Position numbers and translations under genes: made by a program. A model generated the notes under the pieces. That model was not told the origin of the DNA and did no database searches. It was given only the letters and a program-made list of their open reading frames with translations. This document shows, piece after piece, positions 1 through 11,200 of a stretch of 64,000 nt of DNA; positions within the stretch are counted from its first letter, which is position 1; every line of letters begins with the position of its first letter. This DNA comes from Harmothoe impar (lineage: Eukaryota; Annelida; Polychaeta; Phyllodocida; Polynoidae): the NCBI GenBank assembly GCA_947462335.1, contig OX381708.1, positions 310,001 through 374,000 of the forward strand, written 5' to 3'.

Positions 1-2071
1 CCGTGCTACGTACATACTGTGTCTAATACTGCACCGCTGTGTGACGGATCTGACACCTTTGTGCAGCCTATAACAGACAGGTCAGCTCACATCGAGCCGT
101 GTAAAACTGGAACTGTCAGGGTATGCCATGTCAGAAACCCTCTGCTGTAAAACACCATGGGGCCATAGTTAAACCCGCAGGTCTCGGTACCCCTCCAGCG
201 GCAGTCGGAGTGGAGTCGGGACAGGTACTCAGCGCTATATATAGGGGCACTGGGCCTTTAAGCCATTTCAATCTCTGTATGACTGGTCCTTGATGTAATC
301 AGATTTTGTTTAGTCAAGTGTCACATTATTTTCTTCAAAGATGAACAATCCCCTAACAAAAACTCACAATATCTATATTGACGGTGGTCCTGGAAAATCA
401 CATATTCTTTTCAATCTCTAATTTAGATTCAAGATGAGGTGCTGGGTGCGGTTGGTTTTGTGGATTGTGACAAAGCAGGCGCACATGGCCTCGTGGCAAA
501 CATAGCAGAAGCGGCCTAAACGGCATTTCATGTTGTTTCATACGCAATACTCAACATAAGTAATCCAATGGGGGTAAAAAAACAACATAGCAACAGCAAG
601 TATATCACACCTGTGGGACTGCATGCAGGTCATCCCTAAATACACAGGAACCACCACAAAGTCTGCCGCTGACTTGGTGTTCCACCTGGTCAAAGCCACA
701 ACTAGATCAATGCGGGCGGCAAATATAGACCAATGTCATTGTGACTGGCTCTAAGCATAATGACTTTGTAAAACAAACTGCTGTCTGTCACTGCCTCCAT
801 AGCCTCCTGTGGATACATCAAAGAGGAATGTGAACTAGAAGCAGGGGTAGGTAGATGATGTGTGCGGTGGGGGTGGGAGACATGGCTAGATGCGGTCTGC
901 AGAATGGGCTGATGAGGGATGAAGGTGTACATGACATGATGAAGGATCTACACACAGCCTCCTCCGTGTCACACATTGTGGCACAGAGTCAGCCACCTGC
1001 TGGAATGGATACATCGTACAGAAACCACCGCCTCCTATTGTCACATCAGATAATAATAACAATAATAATAACAGTTACACGGATAACCTGGACTAACGCT
1101 TCATACAATGTCTGCTACCTACACAAATCTGGGGGTAAAAGGAATTCCATGTCTATCCAGCTGTGAACTTGATACAACATAGTAACACAGGATGATGGGG
1201 TGGGGCCAAACTGAGGACTAGATTATGTAATGCACTGTATATCACCACATGGGGGAATAGACTGAGGACTTTATATCAATATAACATTGTGTATATCACT
1301 GGTGACTATATGCTTTAGTGCTGCTCAGAGTATCGGTGTAGTTGACCTCCCACGGCAGCTTGTTCCCATGTTGGGGGGATCCTGACCACTCGGTCTACAA
1401 GAGGGGCCGTGTGTCAGGCGCCATAACGTTCTCAGGTAGGCAATACGGCGCATGCACAGTAAACCGTTGGGACAGTAAAAACTACAAATATCCATACATA
1501 TATATATAATTATCTTACGATAGAGACTCATACAAAACTTGTCTTTCTAAAATGCTCCTCCAATATCACTTACAAACCCTTTGGGATAAAAGCGTCTCCC
1601 GTAGTGTGAGAAAATAGTGGGTGTTGAAATCAGCATGAGTCTGGGTGATGCGTGCTGGGTGTGCCCTCCTCACCCACCGCCACCCCCGCCTGCACGCCGT
1701 CTGTCACAGGGCACTACCAACTCCACGTCTCTCAAGTAAAAATATATCTTGTTGTGGGACACGGCGAGGGGTAAGAAGAAGAGTGGTCCAGGTGTGATAT
1801 ACAGAGTCAGTGAGGATGCTGAAGGTAGCATGCAGCAAACCCGACAGCTGTGAGACAAGGGGTTGTCACCACTGCTGGCTGGCAGTGGGGTGGGGGCTGT
1901 CAGGTTGGCTGCCCTACCACCACTCTCTGCCCGGGCAGCACATAATACACCCCGCAGGTGACTACTTTGTGGAATGGTCGACTGTTTGTTCTGAAATGTC
2001 TCCAACTCGGACAATAAGATAAACACAGGAGGGCCGCTGCATGGAGGGTCGACTGGCGGGAGGCAGGGCGC
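1..2071 (-). other. tub copy 1 3' flank (probable 3' UTR and intergenic)
   Basis: No protein homology seen. It is highly similar to 44,697-46,768 (about nine substitutions and one indel over 2.2 kb). I found no canonical AATAAA on the minus strand, so the end of the 3' UTR cannot be placed. It contains the SINE-like segment at 178-262 and a short AATAAT-type microsatellite near 1,048. The small ORFs here have no recognisable domain. Confidence 0.6.
178..262. mobile_element. Short interspersed element, site 1
   Basis: This segment (GGTCTCGGTACCCCTCCAGC ... TATAGGGGCACTGGG) is about 80% similar to a segment at 47,072-47,156 that is present in only one copy of the large repeat. Presence or absence at the second site, with good similarity between sites, indicates a short non-autonomous mobile or duplicated element. 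No terminal inverted repeats or poly-A tail are clear. Confidence 0.5.
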
Positions 2072-2205
2072 TCATTCACAGGCCAGCTTACTGTCAAAGC
2101 TGCTCAGGGCGACGCCAAAGGCCTGCACGGCACACATGGGGTAGTTGTAGTCCATGGTGAAGACTTCCTCAGCCACACGACCAAACTGCATCACAATGTA
2201 GTCAA
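2072..2205 (-). CDS. tub: tub copy 1 terminal coding exon 12 (Tubby signature 2)
   Basis: Encodes [20 protein letters not shown] then [20 protein letters not shown] and LACE, ending at TGA (2,072-2,074). This is the standard end of Tubby proteins, where the last residues form the buried central helix of the beta-barrel. The acceptor is GCCCCTACAG|TTGAC. Identical in copy 2. Confidence 0.97.
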
Positions 2206-5200
2206 CTGTAGGGGCACAACACAACGCAAGGTCAGATTAAATCATCACATAGAACACATGCACAATCTGTCCAATCACAGTTTACTTTTCTAATGACTAA
2301 GTTTGCCCTATGTATGGTGGTAGACAATTCTTCAATTATTTATTATTTTAACTTAATCTATTGTAAGTGCAACACCATACTATCTTCAGGTATATTCAAA
2401 CTCTTTCCTCAGTGCACAATGCTGACTACACCCTTGTGCACATATCTTGTCCTCCTGGTGAAGAACCTCAGCCACTTTAAGGCTGTATAGAGTCTAACAC
2501 AGGCTAACTTAGTACAAGCTACTCACCATCATTGTCATGAACAATTTGGAAATTCTTCACGGAGGCTTGTGTAACGCGCCCGTGGAAGTTAAGGACGTAG
2601 GACTGTGTGTCTGCAAGCAACAAACAAATAGGGTCAGTCTCACAATTCAACCATTTACAATGTACATTCTTAATACATGGATATGACATGGAATTTTTTT
2701 CTTTTTACTCTGATTCATGAAAGTGCGGATTAAAAATGGGAAAATGTGATTCATTAAACTCATCTGCTAATACACACATCAGGTCTATGCTGCATTATCT
2801 AGTGGCACATTCCACACAGTTGTCAGGGAAGACACCTCTATTAAAAGCTGTTTAGTTCAGATATAGAGCCTGGTCCTGCAGTACTCATTCTGCTAACCTG
2901 GTTCTGCTAATGAACCTTTTACTAAGTGATTCATAATGCCCCTTTGTATGCTGATAACAAGATTAGCCGCATGTTCTATAACTGCCTCCCACACACCCCA
3001 TACCAAGGTACACTGTGTATAACTGCCTCCTACATGTAATATATCAAGGTGCGCTGTGAGTGAGTCTTATTTATAATGGCAGACCATGTTATACAGCTCA
3101 TGAAGATGACTACATCCCAGGTTATATAACCTACTGTGGGTAAGAAGACAGAACACAGACCTTCATTCCAGACTGGTGTCTTATTGTGTAGTTCCAGCAG
3201 GTTCTCCATATTCTTGTTCTTCCATCTCGATATCAAACCATCATGGTCCTAAAACACCAGAACAACAAGATATCAAACCTGTGTGCTATTAAAGTACTAA
3301 GTGACCAGAATAAAGAGGTTATTACAAATACTTGTTATCATGTAGCATAGAATATCACATTATGAGTTATCATGACTTACATTTTTAGGTTTGATGTCGA
3401 CTCGCTTTTGGTCCAGGTTCATACCAGGGATGACAACTGTCATTTTCCGTGGTCCTTTAAACCCGAGAACATTTGTTTCCTGCAAAAGTAAATAAATTAA
3501 TTTAAATGCAATGTATCAATATCTTTAATATTAATTTGCAATACAATTTGGAGATATTTAGTTTGGCCAAGTTTCAAATTTTACAGCCTTCCTTCAGTTT
3601 TAGAATGCTTAAGCAATGACAACTTAAATGGCCAATAATCAAAGTGCTGACATCAGGCATACATGCTTTTTGACATTGTCTCACAATTGTAACACAAGAC
3701 TTGACCTATAAAAGGGTAAGTATACGTACATATACAGCGGCGGCCATTTCACAGCGGAGATTGCTGGTGTCAGAGCCGTGGTTCTTTGGACTGTCGCCTC
3801 CATCAAATACGGTGAACTGTGTGCCCAGGAGGTTAGATCTGCAGAAGAGAACAAAACACACATGTACATTACAGTCTCTGACACCAAATTATGACGTATC
3901 AAAGCACCCATTTTGCAAAGAACTCAAGGCTGCCTCAACACAATGCCTAATCTTCAATACAACTGGTTGAAAGGGTAATTTATTCTTTATACAAATCCGC
4001 CAAATTTCCAATAATTTAATTCCAAAGGTTCTGCATGGTAGTACAGAGAGTTAACTAGTGTCAAGTGAGGTAACTACGAACCTGAGTTTGCCGACGAATG
4101 CGTCTCCCCCGCGGGACAGGTCGGTGGGGTCGGTGGAGATGAGATAGTTAGAGGTGGCACTCTTCTTCCGTTTCCGTGCAGCTAACAAGAATACCTGACA
4201 ACAACAAAATTAAGTTTATTGCTCAGACTCTCTGGTATGTAGGTACATAGACATAGTATCCACATCCTTTACATGTCAATGACCATTGTGATGAAGGTAG
4301 TTGATTAATTCAGTATTGACAAATGTTGAAAAGCCGTTAAATATTGGGAGTATTGATGCATACACAATATGCTAATTCATACAATGTTAGTGTCAGGTAC
4401 ATGTTAGGATGAGCCTGGTACACCTGGACATGTGGCTTGTGTCTAGTACATCCTGGACCACCCTTCGGTGAGCCGTGTGTCTTTACTATATAACAAATAG
4501 TACACAGTGTTCTCTATGATGCAGTCTGTGGCCAGCCGATATAAAGAGTGGATTCTTTATACCCAAGGCAGCTGAGGAAAGTGCAAGGAGATATTTAAAG
4601 GAGTCTAAGTAGAATAACTACAAGATATTTTACTTGTGACTATGAAGATTATAGGTTTTTTAAATCAGTATCACCTTTAATGCAGACTTAAAGTCAAATC
4701 TTACTTAGGACAACTTAGACATGGCAATCTTCAATTAATTTTGTGTATTACATGAAGAAATATGTTAATGTAACTATCTGCTGCTACACGGCTTCAGTCC
4801 ACACCACGCCTCGCTATACTCCACTGTACACCACTACTTATCCACTGCTAGGTCACGCAGGTGTTACTTTGTCACACAGAAAGAGCTGATAATCAGACAC
4901 GGGCAGACGCAGCCACCCAGGGTGTCAGGGGGTTAGTTTACACTTACACCACCAGGTGAGGTCACTGTTGTCATGGTAACCAGGTGGCTGACTGATTCAG
5001 CTAGTTGTTGGTATTGTATTCATTGTATTGGATGCTGTGTACGGCCTTTACAACATGACTTAACGATGCAGTGAATCATTGGTCACTACGTATAGAGAGA
5101 TGGTCATGTCCCACAGAATGTACCCAGTCAGCGCTCTGGTTGGGGCTTCACAACATGCACACAAGGTATGTCCTGCATCAATTATGGGCAATAAACGACA

Positions 5201-8200
5201 CTCTTCTTCTCATGGAGTTGATTGTTTCAGTGAAATACATGTTGTCTATCTATGACTGTGTAAGTGTAGAGAAGTCTAACTTGGTGGCAGTCAGTTGTAT
5301 ATGTAGCATGTAAAGACACTAGATGAGGACCTAGAGTGAGGCAGACATCTTGTACAGCTGCTACCCACTAGGAGCTGCTGCTGCTGCTGTATAGGTGACT
5401 ACTGACACGTGAATGAGTGGTCCCAGACAGACCGCCTTCTTCATACATGCAAACTCCCAGCCCACCAACTTCAACAGTCCCTGTATTTACTATATCATCT
5501 CACTTTCTACTCCCAGAATGGAGTGTCAAGTAGCCAGTCCATCTTAATGTTATAAAGGTAGCTCAATAATGAAATTTAAGGTAAAGTTATGAAACATATG
5601 AAAGTTTGCATGTATGTTTACTTGAAGTTCACACAGAGTGAGTCAATTGCAGCTTGAGGTGGACGAGGAACTGACAGAGGGGCAGGGACTGAGGGGCCAT
5701 TGGGGGGAGGGGGGCCGGGGACTGAGGTGGCCAGCTCAGACTGCTGTGACTGAGAGTTGTGTTGGCTGGAGGCCGACTGACCACAGGAGGAGGGGGCCGG
5801 GACTGTTGTGACTCAAGAGTTGTGTTAGCTAGAGGCCAGCCGCTGGGGCAGGGGGCCGGGACTGTTGTGACTTGAGAGCCGTGTTAGTAGACAGGAGAAA
5901 CAACACAAGTAGTGAGGAGGAGGATGTGGAGAGGAGTGCCGGACACGCAGACACGGCCATTACTTACATTCTGGACACCCTAGAGAACAACGAGCAGCAC
6001 CGGTTACTATGGTTACCACAGGGTCAAAGGTCACAGCCAGCCACACTCAACATGATACCAAAACATCGGGAGTGGACCTGAACCCTTGTAAGACTAGGTG
6101 TAGACAAATGACTTCAGGAATTATCATTTGTCTACAAATAGTCTGACCAGGGCATTATGCAACAAAACAGTCTTGACTGCCCCAATAAGACATCCAGTTA
6201 GATAGAACAGGTGTGAGTGCGACTGTTGCTTGGTCCACTCCAGCTGCAGTAGTATCTCTTATAATATACACAAATACTGCTAATGTCTAACAAGCCAAAA
6301 CAAACCTTTAACATTTGTCATCTGACAGAATACAAGATGACTGAAGAACTCATGATACAACTTATCTGGCATAGACTACACATTGAGCAGGAGAAGGTTC
6401 TCGTTATGTCTGAATACTTGGTTGGAGAGGAGAGCTCTGACCTTTACCCTACACTGTTGGCGCTCTGTGTAACACTGGTTCTGGTACTAGCTGGTGTATG
6501 TGGAGCCTGCAGGACTACAGCAGCAATAGGTAAGGAGGCAATGACTGTACTGAGAGGGACTGGGGGCAGCTCATGAAGCCAATGGTGAGTTCCTGAATGA
6601 GGGACAAGGGTTCTGTGTAGTACTTACACAGGGGAATTACCATGGGTGTGTTTTACAACCTTACTACACTCAGGGAGCACCAACTAGTGCCAGATGTCGT
6701 GCAGCGTCAACCAAAGCTACCTCTACCACCGCCAAGTTAACAGTTATTGTACCATATCTCATCTGTGGTAAATGAAGTAATGTAAATATAGCATGAAAAG
6801 TACTGTCTACAGGGTTACAAATGCAATAAAAGGGGGAGAAACAATTACAAATTTGGGCCGTGATGGGGAAACAAACAGGGGAGTTATGTGAAGATTTAAA
6901 AAGTATAGATTTCAGTTTTCCTACCAGGTGTTGTGAACGGTAAGTGAAGGGAGGTGCCAGCTAAATCAATGTGATGTGTCAATGTGTGTGCATTGCTGCT
7001 GATCATGACTGAAGCCTGCGAGGCATCAGATGAGTTGTCTAACAACATAAAGAGAGGACATGCAGGCTTCAGTCAGTGTGACAGTGTGTTTAATCCTCTG
7101 CTGACATGAACCCTTTAAGGACCTACCTTCTTGCCGTCGTCTCGCTCCATGTGCAGGTAGTAGGTGGGGTAGATGCCCCGGTCCATGCCCTTCTTGTCAC
7201 GTGTGATGCGGCACTTGATGGTCTGACCTTGGGGCGCAGGGTCAAGGACAAACTCCTCCAGGTTGATGGTGGGGTCGGGGCTGCCGCCGGACGCACCACC
7301 TTGGTTAAGGTCCTGGAGGAACACAACAACATTATACACAATATGGACTCTCTTATGGTGAAGTCAAAGAGGGCATGAATGAAGAACACAGGTTTTCTAT
7401 ATTCATTTCGCTTAATGAAAAAACCTTTTGATATGAAAGTTGTTGGACCAGAATTTTTTTCATGTTAATGAAGATCATAATGGTGATTTAGAGACTTTAC
7501 ATTTCATATGCCAATCACATTTGATACTTCTCATAACAAAGTGTTAGCAATGCTGTTTGGTTCATCCTTCAACACTGCAGTATTTACAATTCACAATATG
7601 CCACATCTCCAGCTGCATCAAACTATTTGACATGGTAGGGGGTGAATGTAAACACAAATCATTGTTACATCCACATATTTCTCATTTCAACAATAGAACA
7701 TCAACTGTAACAATGAAGTTGAAACCACGCGACAAATTTTAGAAACTCCATTGAAGTAAATGCAAACAGACAACCCCAAATGCCAAGTTGTCTTATAGTG
7801 ATAGAGGCTCCTACTTCAGACACCACAGTAGAGGTCTCCGACGTGCTGGTGGTCTCACTGACGCTCAACTCACACGCCGCTTCAACTGGCTGTGGGCATA
7901 TGTGACACATTTACACATGTGTTTGTTTATAAGTCATTATAAATATATTTAAGCAGGACTTATAATTTAGTGGAAGCGTCTCATATTCTGTTCTGCGGTA
8001 GTGGAGGCATAGTTTAGTAGAAGCAACTCTTGGTCTAATTTGTTGAGGTCTAATAGAAGGTACTCTTATTCTGTTTTGGGCAGGTGGAGTCATAATTTAG
8101 CAGAAGCTACTCACATTCTGTTTAGAACTGGAGTTGTCGTAGTTGAGGTTGCTGCTGCTGTAGGCACCCGCCGGTCCCACCGCCTGTTCTACCGCTTCTT

Positions 8201-11200
8201 CCTCCTCGTCATCTGAACACACAATAGGGATAGGTCAGTTAGGTCACATTTATCATATAATGTGTGGCAGTCTATCTCACAAAATAAGGTTCTGTTGCTT
8301 ACATACCAAACTGTTTCAGTGTATGCATGGTATTTGTTTAGTTGTACTCATCAAACTGCAACAGGGTGTTGTAGATAACTAAAACAAATCAAACTTTCCC
8401 TTTTTCAACTATTTGCCACATGTAGAAGCTCCACTTACCAGCATTAATGGTGGGAATGTCGTCATCGTCGTCGCTTTCTGCCACATAGTCTTTGGACTGT
8501 GTAGATGTAACCTGAAGGATCTGTGTACAAATATATTGTAGTTAGTAAACTTGTTAAGTATGTTCATAAATCTGATGTATTTAGGTGTTTAGATATTTGT
8601 TTAATCATTGTTTGAAAATTGTGGTTTACTTAACCCGTAGAATCTGGGTATACACATGTATTGTTTTAAGTGTGCCTATGGAACCTGTGAGCATGTGTCA
8701 TTGGTTCACCTGACTCGTTAGTGCACAAACATGACTTAGTTAGGTTCAGCTGGAGAATTCTCTGTACAGACAATGTACCTTCAGTTACCCTGCAGGATTA
8801 AGTACCACTCATTTGGAGACATTTAACAACCTGTGTGTGTTTGAGTACAAATAAACAAGGGTTTTGTCTCTACTTCTTTCCTCCTACTTTATGTACATTT
8901 ATTGTTTAACAAGGTATGGAAACATGTGAGGTTCTATTGTAAGTGAGTGTGGTTTGGTTGTTAACACATGTCTATGTCAGCCGCTACTGTAACTGTTAAT
9001 GTGCATGCCTGTTTGGGGTGTGAGGGTGGTAGAACTGCCTCACAGCGTACTGCCGGGTTGCAGATGGGGTTAGTGTTTTACCGTGTACTGTCTCTGGTTG
9101 AGCTAGTTTCTAAGTGGACCATGTGTTACGGCTTGTGCAGTATAAAATGGGTAATTGCTGCCTCACGGCGAGGGGTCAGTAGAAGTGAGTCTGTGGGGCA
9201 ATGTTAGTGTACAATAGGTATCACACCACAGTATGGACCCTCAGGATACAGCCTTTGTAGAAGGCACCCGCACCAAGGGCTCTCAGTGTAGCACCCAGTC
9301 GCCATCAGCCGCTGAATATGCCGCAATGAGAGCCCTGGACATGGACCCTGTTTAGGTTCCCAGGACCCTGGTTCAGATGTAACCCTGAGGTGTAGAGCTG
9401 TGTAACAGGGGGAGGTAGAAGATGTTAATGCAGCAAGATGTGTGCTGACCTAGGGTACACGCGGGGCGCAGTGGGTGCTGCACACCCCGTGTCAGGCTGT
9501 TAGTTGTTAATCAGCACCCCAGCAGGCATGGGATTGGGCTTTGAAGAAAAAGAACCAAAAAGGTGAAATGAGACTCAGTATGGGCTGTACCCCAGCAACA
9601 AATCTGGGGTTGGAAGCAGTGACCAGTGACCGTTTTTAGCCCTCAAAAACAGAATCAGCCAAAAGAAAAAAAGGAAAATCCCACGCCTGCAGAATAGATG
9701 GGGACTAGTCCAGACCACTACAAGTGCAACAAGCGAAGGCACAATAGTAAACTGCAGTAATAGCTGCTAGCGGAGAACTGCAGGAGGACTGCTTCTGGTA
9801 CTTACTAAGGGTCACCAGGTGGCACCACAAGGACCAGCATGCAGCAAAGCAACACACCATGCAGCCGTGGCAGCCATCACGAGGGAACAGGAGGAGAAAG
9901 GACACAGAAATGAGGCGACTGTCTGCAGCACTCGTTACATCCAGGTCTGGAGGCCAATGTGGCAGCTACATTCTAGTTACAGGGCACTCTCTGTTCTATT
10001 CTGCCCCCGTCTGTCACACAGCAGCGTGACAGGCAGAGAAGGGGGTGGCTGAGGAGTGACAGACCCTGTTACCACTATAGAGGTGCCACATGAGCCTCCA
10101 ACCAGGTGTGTAGTGAGTTGCTGCCCTTGGTGTGCAGCGGGGTGCGTCCTGAGAAGCACACAGAGTAGGACTGTGTGCAGCGCTGTGCTGCAGGCTCTTT
10201 GTATCTATCTAGTTACATGTGGTACATATGTTCTATATAGATATAGTATACAGCTTGTTCTACATACAGGCAGTCTACCATATCTGGATATAGCACCGAT
10301 AGTCCAGCTGATGCGCAGCCTGATACCAAATTACATACTTAACATCTTTATTGCACATCGTAATCTTTAAATCACACAGACATTAATATCAACTAATACT
10401 CTAGTTTATATACTCTTAATCAATCATTTATTTCTCAGCATCTAGTACCTCATTAACTTATTCTTAACCCTACATACCTGCACTACTTTAATGGTATTAA
10501 TTGAAGTTTACAAACCTTACTTAATTATGTATCTTTATTGTTGAGAAGTCTACATCTACATGTCACATTAAACTTATAATACAAAATCAAGCAATCAAAA
10601 ATATTACAAAGGTCTAGATGAGGCAAGAATTTGGCCTCTTCTGAATTAGCAATGTCAAGCCACAGATAGAAAGATGTAATATTTCATTTTTTTCAAATTC
10701 AAATTTAGTCTGTTGTGCAAAAGGCAATCCAAACACTCAAGTTGCAGAACCCTGGTAGTAGAAACTATCACCTTGATCCCTGATCAGCACAGGGTGCACG
10801 CATGTTATAGAACTCTGTTTACACGGTATTATGTCACGTTGTGTGCACGCTGCTGCAGCAGTTCAACCTGCCTGCTATAAGGTACTATATGGTGCATGTT
10901 AGTCAGACTTAACTTGGGTCAGGGCTTATTATGTCTACCAGTAAACCCGTGTATCAAGACCAGGTTAGATCGAAGGGGGTGAAATGACAGTCACTTATGT
11001 CCTAGCTTTACCTCGCGCGCTGGCGGTGGAGGCAGTTTGGAGGAACTGCTCGAGCTTTTTTTCCCTGCGCTTTTCCTAGACTTCATGCCAACAACAAAAT
11101 ATCCAAGTTCAAGATGCATTTCTTACACGGAAAAAATCGGGGGAAACCATTTTTAAACTGAAAAGGACTCTAATATGTGGACACACGGGGGGCGTATAAC

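Larger units (their letters stand above)
2206..7126. other. tub copy 1 introns within the tubby domain
   Basis: Between the exons listed above, the intronic DNA is unique-looking and AT-rich. The largest intron (4,195-7,126) holds a GC-rich stretch with GGGGCCGGGACTG repeats around 5,690-5,870. No additional coding exon is supported. Confidence 0.5.

Noticed and set aside
855..1166. 103-residue plus-strand ORF conserved in both copies
   Set aside because: Conservation is that of the whole 2-kb block; amino-acid and silent sites change alike, and no domain is seen.
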